A stretch of 64,000 bases of DNA from Candidatus Thiodiazotropha sp. (ex Monitilora ramsayi) (GTDB lineage: Bacteria; Pseudomonadota; Gammaproteobacteria; Chromatiales; Chromatiaceae), in assembly GCA_025655595.1 (NCBI GenBank), contig JAHXIO010000027.1, positions 1 through 64,000 on the forward strand, in the 5' to 3' direction. The number at the start of each line of letters is the position of its first letter. The stretch's first letter is position 1. Made by a program: the position numbers and the translations under genes. The notes beneath the pieces are model-generated. The model was not told the DNA's origin. It ran no database searches and saw only the letters and a list, made by a program, of their open reading frames with translations. Positions 17,484 through 25,922 of this stretch are shown here, one piece after another.

Positions 17484-19409
17484 TCACTTCAGCACAACAC
17501 CTGCCCTTTTATCTGATACCACTGTCGCATTGGCCTGCATAGGCGGCGTGGTGCGCGTTTGTACCTGGTAATCACCAGGCGGCAGTTCGACACCGTTGTC
17601 GCCAACCGTACCGCTGGCGACAATCATGCCGGTTGAGTCGAGCACGTCATAAGGCGCTTGCAGGGCATGGTTCATCGAGCGCTTCAGGTCTTCGGCACTG
17701 GTGGCATCATGATAGTCGCCGCCGCCCAGGTCGGCCCAGTAGCGAAAGCGGGACTTGAGGTTCTCATCGTCGATGGCGAAACCGACGATGTTGACCCGGA
17801 CATCAATACCGGATGCCTGCAACGCCTCGATCACGGCAGCGGGGTCGCCGTCACAGGTCTCCTCGCCATCGGTAATCAGGACCACGACGCGCTCGCCAGC
17901 GACCGTTGCCAGATCCTTTGCGACCAATTCCAGCGACTTGGCAATCGGTGTCTTGGCAAGATTCATCGCCTGCAGGCCCTTTATCTTTGCGTCCACTTTG
18001 GCAACATCCAGGGGCGCCAGCGGCTCCTCCAGGTCGGTCCTGCAGGAGTCGGCTTCCCTATGACCGAAGACGCGCAGGGCGAACGGGGTGCCTTCGGATA
18101 TCACCTCGCCGGTCAGACCCAGCAGGACTTCGCGGGCGATCTCGATCCGGCGTCGGCCGTCCTGCTTCTTCAACATGCTGCCCGAGGCATCCAGGATGAT
18201 CTCCACCGCATCGTTGCTCCCGAAGCCCGAGGCGGCGGAGTCCAGCATGACGTTGAGATGGCCCGGCGGCATGGGGGGTGGCGTGACACGCAACGAGCGC
18301 GTTGCCAGAATCTTTGCCGACTGCCCGGTCTGATAGCGAACTTCATAGAGACCGGGTTCCAGGGGTGCCCGTAAGCCGGCGGGGCTACCATGACGTGAAT
18401 AGGCCCATCCACCTTTGGCCGAGGAGCGTTTGTCGGAACCCGCTTCCATCACGGCAATGAAGTCACCGGCGTTGTCAGGCCCGGTCCAGGTCACCTCGAA
18501 AGCCGACCCGCCCTGCACCTCCTTGGGACCGTCCAATGCCGCAGTGACTGTATCGACGGTGACAGACCGGCGTGCCAGTATCGTATAGGACTGCCCTGTC
18601 TGGTATCGCACCTCATAGGTACCGGGTTCATCCGGCGCATTCAGGGTGACCGGCGAACCCTTGCGGGTGTATTGATAGTGATGGTACTTGCGAACCTCGG
18701 CATCCTTCGGCGAGATGGCGATAAAGTCCTGACCGTGATCCGGCCCGCTCCAGCTCACTTCGAACTGTTGTCCCGCCCCAACTCTGTCAGGCGCTTCCAC
18801 CGAGGCCTCGGTACCGGCTACGATCAGTGTCGCTTTGGCCAGAGTGTAATATTTCCTCCCGCTCCGATACTGAATTTCATAGGTGCCTGGCTTGTCCGGG
18901 GCGACCAGCGTAACCGGACTGCCCTTTTTCGTGTAGGCATAGGTAATCCACTTGCGTTGTTTGGCATTCCCATTCGGATCGCTCAGGGAGATGAAATCCT
19001 GCCGGTTGTCGGGGCCGGTCCAGGTCACCTGAAACTTTGCACCCGCATCAACTCGATCCGGGGCCTGCACGGTTGCCTGAACAGGGATAACAGTCAGTTT
19101 CTGGCGTGCCCGGGTGGCATAAGGCGGATTGGCATCCAGGTAGCGTATCTCATACTCGCCGGCATCTTCCGGGGCCCGCAGCTCGAGGCTGCTTTTGGAG
19201 CGGGCGTACTGATAATCAGCGTATTCGCCTTCCGGCTTGTCCACCGGCACGATGGTAATGAAATCGCGCTTACCAACGTCTCCACTGAATATGATTTTTA
19301 CCTGGGCACCGGCGTTTATCTCAGATGGTGCGGAAAGGCCGACCTCAGCCTGAGCCACAATGGAATAGAGGCTAATTAATGAGAGAAGCCAACGAAAGGT
19401 ATGTCGCAT
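17484..19409 (-). CDS. exported VWA-domain protein with four tandem beta-sandwich repeats
   Basis: 641 aa with a signal peptide (cleavage after AQA). Residues about 25-400 hold four repeats, each starting like APDRVDAG..F.VTWTGPD..QDFI and ending like YEVRYQTG...ILA. A von Willebrand A domain follows with the MIDAS motif DASGSM and later VVLITDGEETCDGD. The C-terminus has a short DSTGMIVASGTV...LPPGDYQV beta domain. It probably mediates metal-dependent protein binding at the cell surface or periplasm. AGGGGAA precedes the ATG. The repeats are diverged enough to be old. Confidence 0.82.
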   Translation of the reverse strand: MRHTFRWLLSLISLYSIVAQAEVGLSAPSEINAGAQVKIIFSGDVGKRDFITIVPVDKPEGEYADYQYARSKSSLELRAPEDAGEYEIRYLDANPPYATRARQKLTVIPVQATVQAPDRVDAGAKFQVTWTGPDNRQDFISLSDPNGNAKQRKWITYAYTKKGSPVTLVAPDKPGTYEIQYRSGRKYYTLAKATLIVAGTEASVEAPDRVGAGQQFEVSWSGPDHGQDFIAISPKDAEVRKYHHYQYTRKGSPVTLNAPDEPGTYEVRYQTGQSYTILARRSVTVDTVTAALDGPKEVQGGSAFEVTWTGPDNAGDFIAVMEAGSDKRSSAKGGWAYSRHGSPAGLRAPLEPGLYEVRYQTGQSAKILATRSLRVTPPPMPPGHLNVMLDSAASGFGSNDAVEIILDASGSMLKKQDGRRRIEIAREVLLGLTGEVISEGTPFALRVFGHREADSCRTDLEEPLAPLDVAKVDAKIKGLQAMNLAKTPIAKSLELVAKDLATVAGERVVVLITDGEETCDGDPAAVIEALQASGIDVRVNIVGFAIDDENLKSRFRYWADLGGGDYHDATSAEDLKRSMNHALQAPYDVLDSTGMIVASGTVGDNGVELPPGDYQVQTRTTPPMQANATVVSDKRAGVVLK

Positions 19410-19557
19410 GAATTTTCCCCTGGATAAAACGATTATCGAATCAGAGCCGATTTAGCCTAACCCCGTTTTTCCACTGCCCCAGTTATGTACTGGCTCTATT
19501 TCTACAATTCTGATCCCTTGATCTTGTGACTACATGAATATAGATGGTTATCAGTTG

Positions 19558-20178
19558 TCACTGATCCCTTTTATTCTGGGTCAGCAACCCCCTACGTAAC
19601 ACCTCAACCTCTGCTTGCGTCCAGTCCTGAAGGGCATTGTCATTGATGCCAGCCATATACAAGCCATAAGCATGCTGCGCGATCTGGTTGCGGAACTGTC
19701 TCAACAGATCGGCACGACATCCATGATAGGCTTCCCAGGCGGGTACGGCTCCGGGTCTGGCTTGTTGAATCATACGGATTGCCTGTTCGGGATCGAGACC
19801 TTCAATCAGTGTCAGAAGCCCCAGAACGGTAAGTGGCGACCGCCCCAACCCGGCGGTGCAGTGAACGTAGGTACGATGGTGGAGATTTTGCAGATTCGCG
19901 AGGGAGGCGATCGCACCCGGCAAACGCCGACGCTGTGCATCGATATTAAAATCCCGCATGGGAAATCTGACCATCATCATTCCCGATTCCTCTCCGGCAC
20001 GCTGCATCTCTCCGTAGCTGATACCCCAGTATGCGAGGCATTCGTCGTGTTGAAGAGAGAGCACCGCGGTTGCGCCTGTTTCCGCTTTGATACGCCTTTG
20101 ATCACCCGGCTTCATCGGGCAACTGCCGATAATCAATGAAGGCGTCACCTCTCCCCAATTGAGAGACCAAGTCCACAT
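19558..20178 (-). CDS. dual-specificity/tyrosine phosphatase-like protein
   Basis: 206 aa. The P-loop HCTAGLGRS (Cys107, Arg113) is intact, and Asp76 or Asp80 in MRDFNID could be the general acid. The fold is of the plant-SEX4/atypical DUSP type. The last residues (NKRDQ then TGA) are encoded by a TCAGTTGTCACTGATCCC repeat, so the natural C-terminus has been overwritten. A dead partial copy is at 2113-2356. The ribosome-binding site is weak. Substrate unknown; bacterial relatives may act on glycans or phosphoproteins. Confidence 0.78.
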   Translation of the reverse strand: MWTWSLNWGEVTPSLIIGSCPMKPGDQRRIKAETGATAVLSLQHDECLAYWGISYGEMQRAGEESGMMMVRFPMRDFNIDAQRRRLPGAIASLANLQNLHHRTYVHCTAGLGRSPLTVLGLLTLIEGLDPEQAIRMIQQARPGAVPAWEAYHGCRADLLRQFRNQIAQHAYGLYMAGINDNALQDWTQAEVEVLRRGLLTQNKRDQ

Positions 20179-20228
20179 GTAACAATCCAGGCAGTAGTTA
20201 ATCAGAACGATATCAAAGGGTCCCGGCT

Positions 20229-21473
20229 CTATACCCAGCGCAACGACAGGGTATTATTTTCGTGCAAAACTGCACGGGTTCCCAATGTCCCTCCCTCACG
20301 GTCTAACAGTTGCTTCAGCCATTCCGCCTCTTCCCGCGAAGCCCGGTTGACCCTGAAGCGACGCATGCGGGTCGGTGTCAATTCAATGGCCGCCAGATTT
20401 TTGCTGTCTACTTCGAAAGAGACAAAATACATCAGACCCAGCTCGCTCCGATATTGCTCGTTTCCGCTGATACCTTCATAGTCGTTGATGAAATCACCGC
20501 ATCCGTAAAGGATGGGACGCCCATGGTAGATTTCAACACCCTTGGGATGGTGGGAGGAGTGGCCATGGATGAGGTGAACACCCGCCTTATCGATCAGTTC
20601 ATGGGCGAATCTCCGCTGTTCGCGTGGGATCCGGTATCCCCAGTTGCCACCCCAGTGAATGGAAGCGACTACGATATCTCCCGGTCGTCGGTAGTTGTCT
20701 ATGACCTCAGCAATGCGGTTGACGGCGTGGGTTGAAAGGTCTGTCAGTAGATTGATGCCAGATCTTCTCCTCGATGCGGCCCATCTCGCCGGAATGCCGC
20801 TGGAACCTGCCCCGAAGGAAAACAAGAGCACACGGCCTTTGCCGGGAAGCACCATCACTTTCGGCGCTGTTGCCTGATCATAGTTGCGTCCGGCACCGGC
20901 ATAACCGATACCGTTCGCTTCCAGCGTCTCTAATGTTTCGATGAGTCCACCGTAACCCCAATCGAGCACATGGTTGTTGGCCAGGGTGCAGCAGTCGATG
21001 GCGGCGGCTTTCAGGCATCCGATGTTTTCGGGGTTCATGCGGTAGTTGATGCCTTTTGGCCAGTAGTCGTTGCTGGAGGTAATGGAGGTCTCCAGGTTGA
21101 TGATTCGCAGGTCCGGCGCATGGGACGCCATCTCCGCCAAAGCATCCCCCCATATGTAGGATAATGCGGCCGGTTTAGGGATAGGCCCGTTCATGCGCTC
21201 AGCCAACAATACATAATCCCTGGCGTCCTGCACGTAGGATTCGTAGAGAATCGGGTTGCAGGGGTGTGGCAGTATCTGGTCGATGCCGCGACCTGTCATG
21301 ACATCACCGCAGAGAAAGAGAGTGATGAGATGAGACTTTTCTGATGACTGCCGCATAGACCTTTCGATCTGCCCTGCATGAGCCGGCGGAATGGCTAAGC
21401 TGGAAATGGCTTCCAGCAGGCCTAGACCGGTAAGACCCAAGAAGCTTCGCCTCTTCATTTTTGCGCCGTCCAT
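20229..21473 (-). CDS. CapA-family (PGA synthesis-like) exported protein with Tat-like signal
   Basis: 414 aa. An N-terminal KRRSFLGLTGLGLL is a twin-arginine-like signal. The CapA metallophosphoesterase-like fold follows: CGDVMTGRG, INLETSIT, LANNHVLDWG, VASIHWGGNWGY, HGHSSHHPKGVEIY and ILYGCGDFI. These Asp/His/Asn residues match metal sites of the family, whose members act in poly-gamma-glutamate capsule synthesis or as phosphatases. No other capsule gene is near. An alternative start at codon 6 (MKRRSF) is possible. Confidence 0.82.
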   Translation of the reverse strand: MDGAKMKRRSFLGLTGLGLLEAISSLAIPPAHAGQIERSMRQSSEKSHLITLFLCGDVMTGRGIDQILPHPCNPILYESYVQDARDYVLLAERMNGPIPKPAALSYIWGDALAEMASHAPDLRIINLETSITSSNDYWPKGINYRMNPENIGCLKAAAIDCCTLANNHVLDWGYGGLIETLETLEANGIGYAGAGRNYDQATAPKVMVLPGKGRVLLFSFGAGSSGIPARWAASRRRSGINLLTDLSTHAVNRIAEVIDNYRRPGDIVVASIHWGGNWGYRIPREQRRFAHELIDKAGVHLIHGHSSHHPKGVEIYHGRPILYGCGDFINDYEGISGNEQYRSELGLMYFVSFEVDSKNLAAIELTPTRMRRFRVNRASREEAEWLKQLLDREGGTLGTRAVLHENNTLSLRWV

Positions 21474-21821
21474 CCGCTATTGGTTAGCCGGGTATCAACA
21501 AGTACCAATAAATCTTTGTTCCTCTGTATGTTTCCACCAAACATCCGGCTTGAGTGGAGAGAATTGTTCCCCGCACCGCCAAATGTCCTGATCATATTAA
21601 GGATAGATAATGAAGGAAGCGCTGTTAACACTAACGATTGGCGGGGTCAGCGTTAATGATTCTGATCCCATTGTCCGCAGACACTCATTTATCAACCCCT
21701 CACATTATCCCCTTTTTCAATGCAAGAATTTAAAAGGTTATATACAGCCGATCTTATTGCTTAGCGTTCTCTGCACAACTATTTTTTATATGGGAGCCAA
21801 TTCAGGAGAAGGAGGACAAAT

Positions 21822-22325
21822 ATGACCAAACAATTCACAGCGTGGTTGACAAGGTTCGCATTTATATTTTTCTCTGGAACGATATTCTGCGCTGCGCCGG
21901 TCGTTGCCGGTGACATAGAAAAACATGGCAATGCTTTTGTCATCTACCTGCCGGGAAACCTTGACTACCTGGAAATTGTAGATCGGTTGAAAAGCGAAAT
22001 CCTTGCCGCTAATTGGGAAATCACGGACGTTCAGGAGGTGGATATCGGTCTTCGCCAATACGGCGTCAAGACAGAAAATAAGGTCATTTCCGCATGCAAG
22101 TCCCAACTCTTGGCGCAAGCAATCAAAGAGGACCCCTTCATTTCCCTCGCCGTACCCTGTCGTTTTACAGCATTCCGAGACGAAGCCAACAACCGGTTCG
22201 TCATCGGATTTAGCGATCCGGCTGCAGAGGCCAAGTCACTCAATGTAAGTCGGTACGGCGCAGCGGAGCAAGCGACCGAAGAATTGAAAGGAGTCTTACA
22301 GACGATTGCCGATTTTTACAAGTAA
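21822..22325 (+). CDS. exported DUF302-family protein
   Basis: 167 aa with a signal peptide (cleavage near VVAG-DIEK). The core EILAANWEITDVQEVDIGLRQ..., CKSQLLAQAIKEDPFISLAVPCRF and FVIGFSDP matches DUF302, a small alpha/beta domain of unknown function found in many sulfur-oxidising and other proteobacteria. GAAGGAGG precedes the ATG. It seems monocistronic. Confidence 0.75.
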   Translation: MTKQFTAWLTRFAFIFFSGTIFCAAPVVAGDIEKHGNAFVIYLPGNLDYLEIVDRLKSEILAANWEITDVQEVDIGLRQYGVKTENKVISACKSQLLAQAIKEDPFISLAVPCRFTAFRDEANNRFVIGFSDPAAEAKSLNVSRYGAAEQATEELKGVLQTIADFYK

Positions 22326-22848
22326 TCCACTGATCGGGCCGGCATGTACCAGCGCATGTTTTCGAGTCTTGCACGGCGGCAGTAAATTAGTTTGTGTAAC
22401 GTAAAGAAACAAAAGGGATTGGTGACGATCGCAAACAACAGTGGACAGACCACAGTTTATGACATTAATAACTGCTATTACTGAATATAAATGGTGGTCT
22501 GTCCCCTATTACAAATGACTTGGCAAGGGATACCTGAAAGGTACATCCGAGGTTTTCTACGTACTGCATACTGCTTTTGTTCCGCTGGGCTTTGAAATAC
22601 CTTAATTATTGATTTAATTAATTTTAATTAGATTAATCTCGGAATAAAAAAAGTTATCAGTTGTCACTAATCCCTTATATTTTTTCTTTTTTTTAATTTT
22701 TAATGATTTCGTAATCTCCTGTGAGGTAAGTCACAAATCTCTGAACAGATTTGATAAACAGCCAAAATAACCTGGAAATCTTCAGCGTTTCTTAAGGTTT
22801 ATTTAGTATTTTTTTTCCGACTAGAAAAACGACTAACCGGAGGAAGAG
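22326..22848. other. intergenic with REP pair and AT-rich leader
   Basis: Contains an inverted REP pair (22439-22510), an AT-rich run of TTAATT repeats at about 22605-22635, and a TCAGTTGTCACTAATCCC copy at 22650-22680. No gene seen. The upstream signals of the small gene at 22849 are at its right end. Confidence 0.5.
22439..22510. repeat. complete inverted REP pair (GTGGTCTGTCCCC family)
   Basis: AGTGGACAGACCACAGTTT and AATGGTGGTCTGTCCCCTA face each other across about 30 nt, forming a large hairpin. Equivalent full pairs are at 36813-36899, 49320-49395 and 51418-51495; most other copies are single halves. Confidence 0.8.
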
Positions 22849-23019
22849 ATGAACCAGGTAAAGCTGTTTGCTATTTCGTCTGAAGAGAGATCTGAGTACT
22901 ACCACAAAAGGATTTCTGAACACACGCCGCCGGCCAATGAGCATGACAAAGAGATGATACTTATGTATCAGCGCTTTCTCGATATGAATAAATTGGAGAA
23001 TGTCCTGATTGGACAATAA
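22849..23019 (+). CDS. small orphan protein, paralogue of the 23259 product
   Basis: 56 aa; AGGAAGAG upstream of ATG 22849. Sequence opens MNQVKLFAISSEERSEYYHK and continues RISEHTPPANEHDKEMILMYQRFLDMNK. It aligns directly with the product of the next gene (LFSISREDRSAYYRARLAEH, TPPATAFDKKMI..YRRLLDLN). The shared core of about 45 residues is highly charged and probably helical. No known family was recognised. Being a conserved tandem pair with good ribosome-binding sites makes it a real gene despite its size. Confidence 0.7.
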   Translation: MNQVKLFAISSEERSEYYHKRISEHTPPANEHDKEMILMYQRFLDMNKLENVLIGQ

Positions 23020-23258
23020 TACCCAAATCAAAAAGCACTGTGACGATTGAATTCACTTTGTAAGTGTCTGTCATGGTTTGGAGAGTGCGCTAGATAATGA
23101 TTAGCTAGTGTCAATTCCCCCCATTACCCTCTATCAATTTATTACCTTATACCAGCTCATGGGGAGGTATATCGACAAGATGGTAGGTCAATTACTACTG
23201 CTTATAATGCGAGACTGTGTCTACGCTCTATTGTAAGTATTGATTGTAGGAGATTTCC

Positions 23259-23516
23259 GTGGATTACTTGGAGCTTTTTTCAATATCACGTGAAGATAGA
23301 AGTGCGTATTACCGGGCCAGGCTAGCAGAGCATACCCCTCCGGCTACTGCTTTCGATAAAAAGATGATTGGGGTCTATCGGCGTTTACTGGATCTCAATG
23401 AATCCGACACCGGTCGATTGACCGAAAAAAGAAAGTATGATTTTTACAGACCGCTCTCTCGGACGCAATTTCTTAGATGGTCATCCATGTGCAGGGTGAT
23501 GGGCAATCTTTTCTAA
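23259..23516 (+). CDS. small orphan protein, second of paralogous pair
   Basis: 85 aa, GTG start with AGGAG 7 nt upstream. Residues 5-50 are paralogous to the 22849 product; the C-terminal extension (RKYDFYRPLSRTQFLRWSSMCRVMGNLF) is unique and basic/aromatic. The two genes are separated by about 240 nt that look like an independent promoter region. Function unknown. Confidence 0.68.
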   Translation: MDYLELFSISREDRSAYYRARLAEHTPPATAFDKKMIGVYRRLLDLNESDTGRLTEKRKYDFYRPLSRTQFLRWSSMCRVMGNLF

Positions 23517-23677
23517 TCATCGTGGGTCGTCGTCATTAACCGTTTTACACAGGGACGGTTGAGACCGCGTTCCCACTTCCGTTCACTCCAATTCGGATTG
23601 GCGAGATCTGACCTCTTTAATTGCTTGTATGGATATATTTCCATAGCCTGTCCTCTATGGTTTTATGCTTTTTTTAA

Positions 23678-24358
23678 CTAACGTTGCGCAGATTTCACAT
23701 CAGCGTAATAATTGGTCCCCAGCCACGTAGCGATATTCTTCCTCAGCCAGGCTGAGCCGGTAACATTTATTTTTTGCTCCCGCATGGCTTTCTTAATACT
23801 GATCTCACCCATCCATACAGCGGTAAGCGTTTTTAAATCACTCGAGATAGTCAAATCCACATCATAGCCCTGGTCTTTCAGGCAGACATCGACATCGCCA
23901 TCCTTTATCACGATCCACCAGTAGCGAAATTTCGAAGTGTAATCGGTGAATTCAAATTTGATGACCGTGCGCTCATCTTTGAAAAAATCACTTTCGATGG
24001 TTCGATGGATATCCCAGACCAGCATCGATGGGTCGAGATCGTCCTTCGATAAATCGCTGCGTACCCATCGCTGTCCCCAAGTGCCCAATTGCCAGATAAT
24101 CTGAACAAGCTCTTCCCCCGACTTGGTCAATTGGTAGCGTACATGTCCATTCTTCTCGTTTCGCATGATGACACCAGCACGCTCCAAAGACCTGAGACGC
24201 GTTGATAGCAGTGACGGCGACATCAAAGGCAGGCCTCTGCGTATATCGTTAAAGGTTTCGCTTCCGGCACCCAGCTCACGCAGTACGAGGTTGGTCCAAC
24301 GCTCACCCAACACCTCTGATGCCTTGGCAATTGGACAGAATTGACCATAACCTTTCAT
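23678..24358 (-). CDS. HxlR-family regulator with C-terminal SCP2-like domain
   Basis: 226 aa from ATG 24358, with GGAGGG about 9 nt upstream; an ATG six codons earlier is possible. Residues about 1-100 are an HxlR winged helix (CPIAKASEVLGERWTNLVLREL, VRYQLTKSGEEL). The rest resembles a sterol-carrier-2-like ligand pocket (VDLTISSDLKTLTAVWMG). Such fusions likely sense a hydrophobic or electrophilic ligand. It is divergent from the CMD-family gene at 24608, and palindromic operators lie in between, so it probably represses both. It is intact, unlike the HxlR pseudogene at 5999. Confidence 0.85.
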   Translation of the reverse strand: MKGYGQFCPIAKASEVLGERWTNLVLRELGAGSETFNDIRRGLPLMSPSLLSTRLRSLERAGVIMRNEKNGHVRYQLTKSGEELVQIIWQLGTWGQRWVRSDLSKDDLDPSMLVWDIHRTIESDFFKDERTVIKFEFTDYTSKFRYWWIVIKDGDVDVCLKDQGYDVDLTISSDLKTLTAVWMGEISIKKAMREQKINVTGSAWLRKNIATWLGTNYYADVKSAQR

Positions 24359-24416
24359 TAGGTCGCCCTCCTTCATACTCTTTTAATCCAACAATAAGCA
24401 GTCCATCTGTATCATT

Positions 24417-24437
24417 CCAGTACAGTTTTTGTACCTT
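24417..24437. promoter_or_regulatory. imperfect HxlR-type operator
   Basis: CCAGTACAG-TTT-TTGTACCTT, a degenerate copy of the palindrome at 24519, close to the start of the regulator gene. Confidence 0.55.
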
Positions 24438-24518
24438 GTAAACAGACATACCACACAGTCACCGGGTTAGGCATCGCATGTTCATTCTGGATGTACGAGC
24501 AATCGGGTTGGAAATAAT

Positions 24519-24539
24519 CCAGTACAAATATTGTACTGG
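24519..24539. promoter_or_regulatory. perfect palindromic operator, likely for the HxlR-type regulator
   Basis: CCAGTACAA-ATA-TTGTACTGG: 9-bp arms with a 3-nt spacer. GTAC...GTAC half-sites are typical of HxlR/HypR binding sites. It lies about 70 nt before the CMD gene start. Confidence 0.7.
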
Positions 24540-24607
24540 AGAGATCGCATACTGCGTTCCACTATTTAAGCGTAGTCACAAACGCAATAGATGCGAGGAG
24601 AAATACT

Positions 24608-25720
24608 ATGGCCCTGTTACCCGAAAATTTCCGTTACAAATTGTTCGACAATCTGTCCCTGAAAACCATGCGTTACGTGGACGCCGTTTCCAGTAAAGAC
24701 GCTGGCCCGCTGGTCAAGGAAGTCTATGACCAGATCGCCGAGGACTTTTTTATCAATGGCTCCCTTACCAGTCGCTCGAAAGTCCCAGATGTGCTGGCTG
24801 CAATCTGGAGTCTCGGCCGCGAAGCGATCCTGGTCGATGACAAAATCGATCGCACCACCAAGGAAGCGATGGCGGCGACCGTATCTTCCATCAATGACTG
24901 TCCCTATTGTGGAGACATGCTGGTCAGTTTGGTGCATGCGGGCGACCGTGCAGAAGAGGCAAAGCAGATCCTCGACGACAGGGAAGATGATATCGATGAC
25001 CCGGTTCTGCGTGAGCGTCTACAGTGGGTCCGTCTGGTGGCCACACCAGGCAGCGTGCTACCGGCATCGGTGCCGTTTACGGACGAACAGCTACCCGAAG
25101 CGATAAGCACCATCATGGCGATGAACGACATCAATCGTTTCAGTCATATCGTGATGGACGGCTCACCAGTGAATGCACCGTTCGGTCTGCAGGGTATCAA
25201 GCAATTCGCCCTTGGCATCTTTGGCAATGAATTGCGCACCACTCATATGGCGCCCTTGGTGCCGGGTCGAAGCCTGCATCTGACACCAGCTGCTGATCTG
25301 CCGGAAGACATGCACTGGGCCAGCAGGAATTCCCGTATTTCAAAAGCGCTGGCACAGTGGGCGGCAGCGGTTGAACTGGAAGCCCGTGGTGTCGTGCCGA
25401 CCCGCGTTCAGGCACTTGTCCACGACAAGTTGCAGCAATGGAATTTCAAGCCTATGCCCATGAGCAGAAGCTGGGTCGAAGAGGAACTGGACGATCTCGA
25501 AGGCGAAGCACGCAGCATCGCAAAACTGGCCCTATTGCTCGCAATGGCCGCCTACCAGGTGGATGAAAAACTGGTGATTGAGGTAATGGGACCCGATGCC
25601 GATCAGGAACGCTTCATCCGTATTCTTGCCTGGTGTTCCTTTACTGCATCGCGCTATGTCGGGAGTCATATTGCAGAGGTGGTAAAACAAGTACAACACG
25701 GCTCTCGTATGGCCGCATAA
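24608..25720 (+). CDS. carboxymuconolactone decarboxylase (AhpD-like) family protein
   Basis: 370 aa; GAGGAG precedes the ATG. The AhpD-like core has NDCPYCGDMLVSLVHAG with Cys98, Cys101 and His110, the redox/acid site of the family. The length is about twice a single CMD domain, and the C-terminal half (LALLLAMAAYQVDEKL, CSFTASRYVGSHI) looks like a degenerate second all-helical CMD repeat. Likely a peroxidase-like thiol protein. Expression is probably controlled by the divergent HxlR-SCP2 regulator. Confidence 0.8.
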   Translation: MALLPENFRYKLFDNLSLKTMRYVDAVSSKDAGPLVKEVYDQIAEDFFINGSLTSRSKVPDVLAAIWSLGREAILVDDKIDRTTKEAMAATVSSINDCPYCGDMLVSLVHAGDRAEEAKQILDDREDDIDDPVLRERLQWVRLVATPGSVLPASVPFTDEQLPEAISTIMAMNDINRFSHIVMDGSPVNAPFGLQGIKQFALGIFGNELRTTHMAPLVPGRSLHLTPAADLPEDMHWASRNSRISKALAQWAAAVELEARGVVPTRVQALVHDKLQQWNFKPMPMSRSWVEEELDDLEGEARSIAKLALLLAMAAYQVDEKLVIEVMGPDADQERFIRILAWCSFTASRYVGSHIAEVVKQVQHGSRMAA

Positions 25721-25835
25721 GCCTGAATGGGCCGTAAGCATCCATCCACACTCATCAACAGCAGATATTTCGCCCCATTGATAACGAAAACCGTATTGAG
25801 GATGGTAACAAATGATTGCTGAAAAATGTGATAAG

Positions 25836-25922
25836 CGGGGTCAGGTGAATTTACTCTGACCCCGCTATCTTTCAATAAACCGGGGTCTGTCCCCCATTAT
25901 TGGGGGTCTGTCCCCCATTATT
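25836..25922. repeat. REP cluster overlapping the sohB stop
   Basis: A GGGGTCAGGTGAATTTACTC/GACCCCGC palindrome is followed by two tandem copies of GGGGTCTGTCCCCCATTATT. The tandem part is inside the sohB frame. Confidence 0.8.

Noticed and set aside
17658-18374. 238-codon plus-strand frame over the VWA gene
   Set aside because: Antisense of a repeat-containing VWA protein; no domain or start signal.
21610-21825. 71-codon plus-strand frame before the DUF302 gene
   Set aside because: Overlaps the ribosome-binding site and start of the DUF302 gene and contains REP-like sequence; likely leader DNA.
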